Source of the DNA: Bimastos eiseni | Lineage: Eukaryota; Annelida; Clitellata; Crassiclitellata; Lumbricidae | DNA length: 64,000 nucleotides | Assembly (NCBI GenBank): GCA_959347315.1 | Contig: OY365815.1 | Location: forward strand, 21,168,298-21,232,297 | Direction of reading: 5' to 3' | In this document: piece after piece, positions 36,801-49,500 of the stretch | Numbering within the stretch: position 1 is the first letter of the stretch | Layout: each line of letters opens with the position of its first letter | Program-made: the position numbers and the translations under genes | The notes under the pieces: model-generated | The model's database searches: none | Seen by the model: only the letters and a program-made list of their open reading frames with translations | Told to the model about the DNA's origin: nothing

Positions 36801-39800
36801 CCTCAACAAAATGGACAAGACTGGTGCCGACTTCTATGGATCACTTGACTCAGTCCGGGATAAATTAATGACAAATCCTCTTCCGCTTCAGATTCCGATT
36901 GGAAGGGAGAAGCAGTTTTCTGGTGTTGTTGACCTTTTGGACATGAATGTGTTCACTTGGGATGAAAACGATCCAGACGGTTCAACATTTAATGTCCAAC
37001 CTCTAGACAAATCACGATCTCCACATGTCTTTGAAGAGGCAATGAATTCGCGGGCTATGCTACTTGAATCTCTTGCAAGTCTTGATGATTCTATCGGCGA
37101 GAAGTATGTAGAAGATGTGGATTGCAGACAGCTGTCTAGGAATGACTTGATCGATGCTGTTCGACGTTTGACATTATCAGGCAAGGTGGTCCCAGTGCTC
37201 TGCGGGAGTGCTTTACGAAATCGAGGCATTCAGCCACTCCTGGATGCTGTTATTTTATTTTTGCCTTCTCCCACTGAGCGTGAGCACCATTTTATTGACT
37301 ATTACTCAGGTGAGCTTAGTGCGCTTGCCTTCAAAATACTTCACGATAAACAAAAGGGTCCAATGACTTTCCTGCGCCTCTATTCAGGATCGCTGGAGTC
37401 AGGAGGATCGCTGTATAATGTCAACCGTGGGTGTGCAGAAAAATTGGGAAAGCTCTTCCAGGTGAATGCAGATGAACATCGAGAAGTTCATAAAGTCACC
37501 TCAGGCAATATTGTGGCAGTGACTGGTTTGAAACAGGTAGATGCATTTTGTGGTAAATTTAAATTTCGATTTTGATGTGTTTAGAAATCTTTGAATGATT
37601 GATAAAAATCTAACTCATGTGAAAATTAGTATTTGATATGATGGGGTTTGATGTTCCACATTGTGGTGTGGCATATCTTTATAAGCATGGAACTGAAAAG
37701 TAAGGTCGTGGGTCTGAGAAGTACGGTGTAAGCTGGTTTTCATTGATGTTGAGATGAATACAGAAATTTTTATTGTCTCTAGTACTGATACTCGAGACTT
37801 CATAAAAATGTGTGGATATTTTAGACAATCACTGGTGATACTTTGGTGGCCAGTCACCGAGTGGCAAATGCTGCTCGTGATGCTTACTTGCGAAAGATGG
37901 GGAGCAATGGAGAGGATGGTGTAGATTCACCTGTGCTGGCTGGAATGACCATTCCGGATCCAGTATTTTTCTGCTCTATTGAACCGCCATCCATGGCTTT
38001 CCAGAAGAGTCTCGATCAAGCCCTTGAGTGTCTGCTGCGAGAGGATCCCAGCCTTCGCATCCGAGTGGATCCTGACACTGGCCAGACGATCATTGGTGGC
38101 ATGGGTGAACTGCACTTGGAGATCATCAAAGATCGAATTCTTAAAGTAAGATTTGGAGTTTTGACAGTCAGTAAAATGTGAAACCATTAGTTACTTTGTA
38201 TGTTTCGAATCTTTAAGCTAAAGCATTGTAGAGATAGCAATTGCAATCTTCCATGTAACTAGAAATATTTTCAGCTAAATACATTGTAATCAGTTTCGCA
38301 AGGCGCCTGAAAATTCAAGCTCTGAACATTATGGTCTTGTTTAAAAAATTGGGAAACTGCACTTTCTGCTTTTAAATTGTTTTGTTTAAATTTGATACTA
38401 TTCTGAAACCATGTGTTTATTTGGTTACACAGGAGTATGGAGTTGATGCCAGCTTTGGTCCATTGCAAATTGCCTATCGTGAATCTGTAATGACTTCTGG
38501 CCGGACAACCGTAACAATTGAAAAAACAATCGGAAATACGAGACACTCTGTTACTCTTTGCCTTTCCATTCACTCTAACACATCCAATGTCGTTGAAGGA
38601 AAGCATTCAGGTCATGAGAAATTCATTGTTGTTCCAGACGATGGCTCAGATTTGAATGAAAAATCTCTCAAACGTGACCATGTTAAAGCTCTAGAAAGTG
38701 GAATTACATCTGGTTTGTCCAGAGGTGAGTCCTCAGTTAAGAAAAGATGCTGTGATTTTATTGTGGCTGTGATATATAAGTCCTGAATTTAGCTTCTTAA
38801 AACTGGTAAAAGTATTCTATGACATTAGATTCTGTGAACCATACTGCTACTATTACAAAGTGCTGCTTTCACTATGTGCTCCCTGTCATTGCATAAGCCA
38901 CTTAGAGTGGGGATTAACCATTTTTATTGTAATTGGACACTTACATGATGCCACTCAAAGAGCAAACAGATTGACGGAACTCGTATGCTAACCCCTATGC
39001 TGTTAATTGTCATTTAGAACTAGACTAGTAAACATTGTACAGTGAACCGGAAGAGTCAACAGCATGTTGACGCAACCGGCAAGTTTCAGTTGGCAGTTGA
39101 TAATATGCTCAGTCTTGAGTATTTAGTCTACCTGCCAAACTGCTAATATGTTTAAACACTAAGAGTAGACTTCAGTGAAGCTATTAATAGGGCTGTCAAA
39201 CATCTGTTAAAATCCCAACCGGTTAACCGCCGTCCATGTGAGCGGTTAACCGGATAACCGTTGGTTTACTAATTTATTAGGGATTTTCTAGGGGGGAAGT
39301 AAAATATACAGGCCCGGCTACAGCAACTTTGCCGCAAACTGACTTAGTACTACTATAAATTATGCGTAGTTAGATGGCCAAGTAGCGCAGTTTATCAATG
39401 TGTGCTGTGCTAGACGGTCTTCGGGTGGGTCGTTGGCTCGTACTATAAATTAGAAATATATAGGTGGCCCAGTAGTATCAATGTGTGCTAGACGGTCTTC
39501 AGCTCGGTCGTTCGCCCGTCGCCCGATGATGTATCATGCAGATTTCGGGTGGTCTAAAAAGTTTAACTCCCTGAAATAAAGTATCCCCTTGAGTAACAAC
39601 AAGAAATAACATATTCTGAAACAAGAAGGATAAAGATTTAGAGGGTAGATAATTTCAACGGCTAGCGGCAGGTGAATTTCACCAACCGGTTACTAATCAA
39701 CGGTCGGTTAATCGGATAACCGGTTAACCGTTGACAGCCCTAGCTATTAATCATAATTACAATAGAAAATAAACGTCTTAAGAGCCTCTTGGATGCTCTA

Positions 39801-40550
39801 ATGCTACAGAATCTGCATTTCTGCCAAAACACTTTGTAAACATATATAGAAGTAATGCATGACTTTCTGATCTCATTTATCATCATTCTTCAATGGATTT
39901 TGAGACAGTGTATAATTGTGAAGATGTTGATATAATCTGTTACTTGCGAAATTGTAAACGATTTCTTTGTGACCTGATGGAGTGATTGCTTGATTGATTA
40001 ACTTGACTGATTAACTTGACTGATTACATTCTTGTGATAAGAAGAATGCAATTAGGCATGATTGAATTATTAATTAGTTCAGTCATTATGTGTGTCTGAT
40101 TTCTATTTTTCTTTGTGCTTTAGGTCCTCTGCTTGGATTTCCTATTGTTGATGTCTATGTGCTGTTGCACGACTTTCGAGTCGGAGGTGGAACGTCAGTA
40201 CCAATGATTAGTGCCTGTACTGCTCAGTGTCTGTTCCAAGCTGCAATGAAGGCAACACCTATTTTACTTGAACCTGTTATGGCACTTGAGGCAAGTGTTG
40301 GCATTCATTTATTATGACCCAGGGGCATCAATCCCTCCTTGAGTGATGAAGGCAAACGTCTGGTCCCAAGTGTCAGGAAGGCAAGATAATAGCCGCTAAG
40401 GCTCAAAAAATATTCTCCCTTCCTAAAATTGGAGGCATTTGCCTCTGGACCCCCATATCTTGATGCTCCTGCTATTACCATTGTTAATGTGCTCGTTTAT
40501 AGTATTATTATGTAATTCTGTTTTTCAAAGTTTTCTCTACAAGGAGTGTT

Positions 40551-40616
<66 letters not shown>

Positions 40617-41140
40617 CGTGCGTGCGTGCGTGTGTGCGTGTGTGTGTCAGATATATATGCATGGTTTTGGTCTGCCAATGTTTATTATGATGGTGTCTTT
40701 CCTGATACTACATATACAATTAGGATGACTTATTTGAGACGTGTTAAGTGATTTATTACATGCATCTCTCAAGTCGTGTGAAACATTGGCCTTGTTATAT
40801 GAAGGTGCTATCTAATAACATCAATACTCATAACTTCCAAAACAAAAGACTCCAACATAAATATTTTTATCTGTTGAAATAGATCTACACAGATGAACAT
40901 CGACTCGGGACTGTACTCTCTGACCTTTCTCAGCGACGTAGCCACATCCTAGATATCCAGGCCAAGGACAGAATCCGAATTGTAGCCGCACGTACTCCGC
41001 TAGCGGAACTTCGCAGCTATGCATCCATTCTTCGACGCATCACTTCTGGCCTGGCATCATTTTCAATGGAACTCAATCATTATGAACAGATGAATGATGC
41101 TAGCCAAAAGAAGGCCATTCAGAGTATCACAGGCTTCTAA
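33815..41140 (+). CDS. GFM2: Ribosome-releasing factor 2, mitochondrial (EF-G2mt), complete
   Basis: Eight exons join into 780 codons: 33815-34106, 34776-34904, 35907-35987, 36734-37536, 37825-38145, 38433-38724, 40124-40290, 40883-41140. The vertebrate protein is about the same length. The first 65 residues are basic, Ser-rich and nearly free of acidic residues, consistent with a mitochondrial presequence. GTPase motifs are AHIDAGKTT (from residue 74), [14 protein letters not shown] (across the exon 2/3 junction) and NKMD. Domain II ([20 protein letters not shown]) and later EF-G domains ([44 protein letters not shown]) follow. The family splits mitochondrial ribosomes after termination together with the mitochondrial recycling factor and does not serve elongation. 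Introns 1 and 7 appear to use GC donors (see findings). The ATG at 33815 has a good context (gaagATGG). Confidence 0.96.
36001..36058 (+). repeat. Three tandem copies of a 22-bp unit beside the GFM2 exon 3 donor
   Basis: The unit AGTTTAAGCCAATTCCTACTTT is repeated about three times. It begins 3 bp after the exon 3 donor (gtaAGTTTAAGCC), so the first copy overlaps the splice signal. Confidence 0.85.
39188..39742. mobile_element. hAT-type MITE with exact 8-bp target duplication
   Basis: A 555-bp element in GFM2 intron 6. It has perfect 12-bp terminal inverted repeats, TAGGGCTGTCAA and TTGACAGCCCTA. It is flanked by gctattaa at 39180-39187 and at 39743-39750. Subterminal AACCGGTTAACCG motifs occur at both ends. 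The middle holds an imperfect duplication of a segment around TCAATGTGTGCTAGACGGTCTTC. There is no transposase. Confidence 0.92.
40317..40462 (+). repeat. Dispersed repeat, copy 2 (partner at 5681-5820)
   Basis: It begins about 27 bp inside GFM2 intron 7. It shares GGGGCATCAATCCC, GAAGGCAAGATA and GAGGCATTTGCCTCTGG with the first copy. Confidence 0.7.
40552..40648 (+). repeat. (GT)n / (GCGT)n microsatellite
   Basis: About 60 bp of pure GT dinucleotides and then GCGT/GTGC variants, in GFM2 intron 7. Confidence 0.97.
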
Positions 41141-43548
41141 GAACTTATCTGGGTCTAGTTGCAGTGGGGCAGCATGCATCCAAATACATTCTTTAACTTT
41201 TACCACTCCAAATTTGAACTTAAACTCGTTATTGTTGGCTGCTCACAGTGGTCTTAGGAGTGGTATGAGTTAAGAACGAGTTGCTTTTCGTGCAAATCGT
41301 TGAAGTGTGGAATGTCTTCTATTTTCTATATCAAGTGACCATAAAGATGAAATGCTGCTATTCAAAATGATGATTGTGACTCGGTTCTAAGTGGGAAATA
41401 TTCTGTGCCATTTAATTTAATTATATGCCTCTTGTATAAAAATATGACAAGAAAATCGGACGTTGCATAGGATTGCCATGTCCGTTGTTACAGAATGCAA
41501 TGCATGACAAAATACTGATTTTGTGAAGATGTAAATTGATTTAAAAGATAATCACTACATATAAAAATCCCAAAATGCTATAGTGTAGGCCCTATGCGAA
41601 AAATATCTACTGCAATTATGCAAAATGTTTAGGAGCCCAATCAAAGTGATTTTTGCATAGACTACGACATTTATTAAGTGTAGCTGATCTTTATGTTGAA
41701 ACATGATTAATATTCTTTGGCATTACTGTCTTACTTCGAAATCGAAAAACTTAACACTTCCAAAGCACCACTCAAAAGCCAGATGCAGAGCACCTGCTTA
41801 TTCACAAGCACTCGTCGAGTCAGATACATATTATGTAGAAAAAAAAAATCGTATTTTCAGACCCTTCCCTCTGTTGCACGGTTGTACCTTGTACATTAAG
41901 TACGTGACAAATAAAACGCCTGTATGATAATCATATAATCATAGAGTTATAAAAAAAGCATGACGTGGTCGTAATAATTAGACAGTTAAACTTGCGTGCA
42001 GCGTACATACGAATTTTTCGATATTTGCGTACGCACATAGTTTTCAAGATCCTCCCCCGCAATACGCACTCGTACGCAAAATCACTGAAATCGAAAACCC
42101 TCGCTGGCGCTGCGTACGTGATATATAAGGTGAGGACAAGAATGATGATGCTTAGTAACAAATGAAGGTGTGTTGTTAAGCATTGGAGACTACTATAGCC
42201 TACTCACTTTGTTTAAGGCTTATTGAACACGAAGGAAGGGTGGGAATACGAGGGGCGGTGGAAAGTAACATCGTAAGAGATATGGAATACAGGCAGAGTA
42301 CGTAGGGGGCCTACGCATCAAAATGAAATCGGAAGCAACGAAACCAAGGCAGAGGACAGAAGAATAATAGATTAGTTGATCGTTTTCCCACGTCGTCAAT
42401 ATCCTTTCTGTGTAGAAGCTCTTTCTTTGGTTCTAGTGACCCAACTGTGTGACGCGATAACATCGTAGGCCTTGTTTTCACGATTTATTGACGGAATAAA
42501 AAGCCCTAAAAGGCTACGGTAACGTTCTTGCGTCAAAGAAGCACTTATCATTCTAAGCTAAAGGCATCTGCCGTCTTAATGCAGGCCTAGATCTCACTGA
42601 ACATGCAATCAGATCGATTGTTCAAAAGGAGATATGAGCAAGCTAAAAACAACATGCAGGAGCGTATACAATGACGCCTTTCAGAAGTATTGATGTCAGA
42701 AGAGCGAGCATTGTGCAACCTTTTGAAACTGTTGGTTGTTCCGCTACGGCTAGAAGCCGCCGGTGTTTTTAAAGGCGTCTCTTTGAACGATTCGGACATC
42801 CTCTCCAGTGTTGAGAAGACTCTTCATCGAAATCTTGACATGGTTAGCTACAGTTTCATGTTGACAAATGATATATTTCTCTGGTCAAATTCTCAAGGTC
42901 ACATAACAGTGGAATTGGATTGCGTCGATCTGTTTGTTGACCGAAGACCTATGCAATTAGGCCTACTCTCTCTTTCTCATTGTAGGCTGCTACTTTCTGC
43001 ATATGGTAATCTGAAGTCGTCTTGATGAAGATATAGCTATATGATGGTGTGCCTCGTGGGCTGGCTCGTGCAATCATGTTATAGAAATTATAATTGCTAA
43101 ATGTAGGCCTAAAGGTGGGCTGGCTCGTGCAATCGTGTTATAGAAATTATAATTGCTAAATGTAGGCCTAAAGGTAGATCTCCGAGCTACTCTGTGATGA
43201 ACACTTTTATTACTCTTTACGCAGTGCCTATTCAGAGTAACAGTGCCAGGATGAAATGGCCAGAGACTTTCATTCTTGTAATTTTTTTTTAAATTCTAGG
43301 TGTAGCTGTAGATAATTACGCACTACGCTGCAACAGAACTAAATCCGTTTAATTGGTTGTTTAATTTGCGTTGACCGAAATTTCAGCGCCTCAGTTACAG
43401 GCATATATACTAAGCCTATAGACCATAATTCAATCGGCATAGGCCTATATTAGATCGCCGAGAGCATGCATACGAATTGAGTGATGTGTTCTTAAAGACA
43501 ATTTTGGCATCGACTTAACTATAGTTTGATATAGGAAGAGCGATCAGA
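41141..43548. other. GFM2 3' flank and intergenic region
   Basis: The first part is probably GFM2 3' UTR, with AATAAA at 41909-41914. A 111-codon frame at 42690-43025 is open, but I recognise no domain in it. It could be a chance frame or an exon of an unknown gene. Confidence 0.4.
43058..43175 (+). repeat. Near-perfect 59-bp tandem duplication
   Basis: Two adjacent 59-bp copies beginning GGGCTGGCTCGTGCAATC and ending GTAGGCCTAAAGGT differ at a single base (A or G at unit position 19). This is a recent duplication, about 370 bp upstream of the first channel gene. Confidence 0.95.
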
Positions 43549-46500
43549 ATGGAGAAGATTAACGCGAGACGCTGCACTGCTAACTATCGCTATCGAATGC
43601 CAAAGTACTTTCCTTACATGGCAAGCGATGACTTCGCCACTCCTGGCTTATTGTGGGATGGACTGAAGGAACATACCACCATTCACGGCTTACCCAACTA
43701 CTATAAGTCACAAGGTAAGACCTATTTCAACCGTAGGCAATTGTATATTCAATTTAATTCCTTTCATTTTAATGAGAAGACCTATCTAGCACAACCGCAA
43801 CTTAGTTTACAATCACATAATATAGACCTAGCTTACGTGAGAAGCATTTCATTAAACGACAATAATGAGATGGACCGACGACAAGTTTCAAGCCGTATAA
43901 TTAGGCCTATGTCAAGGTCCAATAAAAGTTACACATCTTTAAATAAAAAGCAAACATAGGGAAGGTGTCCCGTTAGTTCAGCTGACCAAATTAGCAGACA
44001 AATTGAAGCGTTGTTCATTTACGATGGAGTTGATTCAAACGTTAATGATTGTATAGCGCATTGATTTTTGGCAGCGATTTACCTTGAGGCGACGATCGAT
44101 TGCTATTTGTTAATTATTAGAACGCGCTATAGGAGTCGTTAGATGAGATTGGATTAATTCAACAATGGCTATGCCTATAAGCAAGGGAACACCATTTCAG
44201 GTTTTTCAGAGGGAATCGAATTGAAATTTCAAAGTGAAGTCAAACTTGGCCACTTTTTAAATTTTGTATTTAGTGTAAGCTTACAGTGCAAAATTGCAAG
44301 ACAAAAATGCATGCACGTTTTCACTTAATATAAATTAGGTTCTGATGACTTTATTTAGGCTTGCGCTTGAAAGAAATGTAAAAAAATCTATGCAAACTTT
44401 AGTTTTGTCAATAGCGTAGGTATTATATATATATATATATATATATATAGGCCTATGTCTATATATATATATATATATAGGGTATAGCATATAGGCCATA
44501 GTAATTCTAATATTATAGCGATTTGTCAAGAAATATCGCCTTTGTTTCGATTAGAGGACCAAAAATATGCACTAAAATCCCTAATCCATCTGTCCCGTGT
44601 ATTTGTACAAGCTTATTTCTGTAGGCATAGGCCTACTCAACGCTTGATTTGCAGTTAATTCCTCGATCAGCTGTTGACCTTTCCACCACGATGAGGTACC
44701 GTAGGCTACAGATACCTGTAGGCTACATTGGAAGGGCAATGCGTGGGAAGCACAGTTGAACGTCGATTATAGTATTATAGATTGGGGCTGACCATGCTTT
44801 CCATCAGATTCAAAACCCTCTCCCCCCCCAAATAACTCCCTATCCAAACAGCTTATAATATAGATGCGTAAGTTTCAAGTCTTAAGGTAAACCACGTAAT
44901 TTTCTTTGAACATGAAATGATAGTAAAATGTTGTTCTGTTGTTCTGTCGGTTCCCAGTGTTAAGAACGTTTACTTAATGTTCTGTCAGGTTTAATGAAAA
45001 GAGGATTTTGGGTCGTAGCAATGTTGCTGATGACTGCTGGACTTTGCTACAACTTTAAAGGTCTGACGACGAATTACTTGAGCTACCCAGTCACCGTTGC
45101 AATCACTTTAGTCCAGCAGCAGCAACTCGTCTTTCCATCCGTAACCATCTGCAACTTGAATCCCGTTCGAAAGTCGGCGCTGGATGCTGCGATTAAGAAA
45201 GGAGAGAGTGGGATCGATGACAAGCAATCGAATCCGATTGTGAGTTTGAAGAAACGAAGGAAAAGGCAAATCACAGGTGAGCATCTCTATTGAGTTTCTC
45301 AGATAACACTGTACAATTGTACGTGAATCTGAAACGTATGCAATATTCATGTATGGATGCATATATATGTATGTATTATGTATGCATAAAGTATGTATGT
45401 ATTATGTATGTATTTATATGTAATAATGTTACTATTATATGTGTAGCGTCGTATGGCTAACACGGGACTATGATTTAGTTCGTGATGTTGCCTGATTACG
45501 TGTTGCGGATGGTATTGCCTTGGTAGTCGTGTCATTACTGTAACGTTGTTATGATTTGGCATCGGTTCAACCTGGCCGAGCGCGATAGAAGCGACCAATA
45601 GAAGGAAGACATGCGGTGGTAAAATAAGCTCTTTATTCGTCGTTATACATCAAGATAACCATCAGAATCTCTCTACTAGGTCTATTCATTCCTCCACTAA
45701 TTCAAGCTTCGGTTATATTGAAACTCCAAAGTTTCTTTTCTTCTCACATATCCATTGATGCCATATAAGTAAGCCAGTAATGTATGCATGTGTGTTTGCA
45801 TGTAGACCTACAAGGCTTATGCATGTAGGCCTATGTCTTTCTGTACATGGACCCTTGTAAAGCAACTTTTGAGAACCTCACAGAGACGACGACCACGGGC
45901 GCCATCTAGTAACCTTTCGTAATCATAACCAGACATCAATGAGAAAGATGAGCAATTTATATACATATACAGGCCTACTACATTTTTCCTATACGGCTAA
46001 TTTTGTTCAGAAAATGTATGTCTTCTTAATATTTCGGTGTCATACTATGATGAGGTCTTTCTGTTCTCTAGGTTCTTGTGGCTCGTGGCTGTGTTTCCAA
46101 GGATTCAGCTACTGCGCCTACTCGACCGCTTTGACTGCGATGGATGCGTGGAATGCGTGTAAGAATGTCGTTTCCTCCGCAGAGATTCTCAGCGTAGGCA
46201 ACACCGTCGAGTTCATCTATGTGCAGAAACTCATCAAGTAAATATCCGCAGAAAGCGACTTATAAATATTGATTTTTTTCATTGCATATTAGCGACATGA
46301 GTTGGAGCTAAACATTTAGACTTATATGGGATCATATATAGCAATTGGGATTTGCGTCTAGGGGTCAGAGTAACAGGAATTTGCTTTGGGTGCTCGATTA
46401 ATCTCTTCGATGTAATGTTATTGATCAGGGCCGTACCGAAGGGGGCCAGCGGGGTCTAGGCCCAGGGCGCAAATGTGGAAAGGGCGCACATTTCAGGAAG

Positions 46501-49500
46501 GAGTAACTTATTATTCCATAAAATGCACTATTTTCAAAATGTGGGGCGCCAAATTGGTGCTATGCACAGCTAGGGCGCAATTAGCTAGGCACAGGGCGCA
46601 ATTATAGCTCGGTACGGTCCTGGTAATGATGTAATCGAACATTTGAATAGCGCCGTTTAAATTCACAAGCGTCTTAACTGTGTCTGTGCTAAAGCCAGAT
46701 AACATTATTTTATCGACTGGCGATATATTGCGCCGTTGGTCATTTTAAGTGAGAGCGGCGTTAAATAGATGGCCCACTCTGTGTTATCCGTTGTTTCTTT
46801 TATACTTGCAGCAATACCTTTAAGGGCGACTGCTGGCTTGGGGCATATACGTTATCGACGTCTCCTACTAATAAGACCTTTACCTATGTCGATGGAACGT
46901 CGACCAGTACTGCGCAGGCGTGGTGGAGCCCCGAAGAACCAAACGGATCCGGACGTTGCATACGGATAGACTATGTAGCCGGTGACAAACTAAGAGACAC
47001 GAACTGCAGCGTTCCTTGTAATTTCATTTGCAAACAATTAAGCACAGGTAAAGTGGAACGCGGACGATTTCACCGATCTAACCTGCTATAGTCTTACCGA
47101 AATGATTATAACTTAATTGATGTTTGTCTGCATTGCGCTTAATCTGTATTGGAGAAATTAGACCTCCCGCTTGAATCGCGACGTTTATATATTGCCTCAA
47201 CATTTGCAGACATAGTATCATCAGAGTGCGTTTACATCGAAACCTTTGCATTGAATGATGCAGTATCAACGTGTGATATCTTTATGTTTCTAGACAGTTC
47301 TTGCCTATCAACTTCTCAGAAGCCCACGACAAAGACAACATTGCACCATGCAACATCAACGTTGCCCAATCGCGTAACGACGGCAACAACAACACGAACA
47401 ACCACAAAAATGTTAACATCAACAACCAAAAAAATGTTACCATCGACAACCACAGAAATGTTACCAACAACAACCACAGAAATGTTGACATCAACTACCA
47501 CAGAAATTTTGACCTCGACAACCACAGAAATGTTACCATCTACAACCACAGAAATGTTACCATCCACAACCACAGAAATATTACCATCAACAACCACAGA
47601 AATGTTACCATCCACAACCACAGAAATGTTACCATCTACAACCACAGAAATGCAACCATCAAAATCACATGACGTAACCACGTCCAGTAGGCCTACAGCT
47701 CCTTTTATTTCCTCATCAACGCTTGCGATTCGAACGAAGGCCCCAACGATCGGTTGTTGTTGCCAATGTTGCTTAAACGTCGATGGTGAAGAAATGTGCA
47801 ACAGATGCAGCAACGATACGTTAGAAAGTTCAGCCATTTGCTCTGCCAGGAAACCTCCACGAGCCCCATCTACTTCGCGTCCCTCGCCCACTCCCATTCC
47901 TTTCTCCACCAATCAGCCACCGGTCATGGGTGCCGCGTTCAAGGCTCCACCATCGATGAATGGAAGCAGTTTTCCAGAAAGAACCGCTAAGACGGACACC
48001 TTCCTCGCCGGCGAGTTGTTCGTGGAGAAAATGGCAACGCTGACGATGAAAGAGAAAATTGATCTGGGATACTCACTGCAAGATATGATTCTAGATTGCA
48101 AGTATGCCAACACGGAATGTCTCGAGAGGTAATCATATTAATTAACCAATATGTACATAATATAATAATTACAATAAGTCTTAATCCCAATTGCAAACCT
48201 CGTATTTCTTTTACTTCCAAAGAGACCCACGTATAGCAATCCAGTGATGAAATGAACTGTAAGACTAGAAGCCTTAGAGCCTTAGAGGCTATAGAAACAT
48301 CCATCTCTCATTGCTAAGGTCAATACGGAGGTGCACTTAGCTACAGGTAGTGTTAATTTAGTCTTTAGATCAATGTATGCAGGGGTTGAATTGATGGGGG
48401 TGTTTTCTACGTTGGGGACAGAAGTACTGATCATTGCTCCGTAATATTCAACACCTCAGCCTGTTAAACGCGATTCAATATCGCCGGTTGAGAACAAACA
48501 GCTGACAGCGATCCAGCAGTGAAGCAAGAATCGCTGAGAGATCGTTCCAAGTTCTTCCGATTTAGAGGCCAATAACTATTATTCTCGTCGTTATATGTTT
48601 GACTTGCGAGTGACGCTCTATAAATTCGGAGATTTCGATTACGATTACCATGGTGCTTGGTTTTGCGTTTTACTAGCTTGTGCAGCAAACACTGTGACTC
48701 AGTTTGAACATTTATTATTTTGTTGGTTTGAGTACTCAGTTCTACAGAAGATTATATTGTGCAAGATGTGTATAATGTTCAGTGACTTCGAATCGTTCTA
48801 CAATCCTCTTCACGGTAACTGCTACGTCTTCAACTCTGGTTGGAATACATCCAGCACACTTCGAATGGCAACGAGGAGTGGTCAAAGCACCGGTAAGACC
48901 CACGGTGACAATTATGAGCACGATACAATTATGAGCACGATTCAATTATGAGCACGATTCAATTATGAACAGGGTTCAATTATGAGCATGGTTCAATTAT
49001 GAATATGGTTGAATTATGAACATAGTTCAATCATGAACATGGTTCGATTATGAACATGGTTCAATTGCGAGCATGGTTCACCTTCATGTATGTGGCAGAT
49101 CAACCAGTGAGACTAATCGTCGCGACAATGAATCACATCTACCGCTTCACTATTGTTGCAACCAGCTATAAATTTACCCACCCATGTTATCTATATAACG
49201 CACCATCAGGATAACTATCCAGAGACGCTTTCGATCTGCCGAGAAGGAGAGCCTTGAGGAGTCTATAGAAAAAACTAGACCGGTCGTGCGAGAGAGAACG
49301 TTGGTCTGAGGGAAGGCTATTCCAAACACTGCGGATCACAAATGTTGCATCACATTCAACAACAAATGTTATTTGGAAGGATTATAAATATATCTTTCTC
49401 TGCCACTATTTTGAAATTACCGCAATTTCAAACATATTTTTAGGTAAAACTAAGGTATTATCCTCAAATGAAGTGACTGCCTAATATGTCGCAATATATC

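Noticed and set aside
42690..43025. 111-codon frame as a gene
   Set aside because: No domain recognised, no partner exons, and surrounding sequence looks intergenic; left as unassigned.
47316..47912. 198-codon minus-strand Val-rich frame
   Set aside because: It is the antisense shadow of the TTTEMLPS coding repeat.
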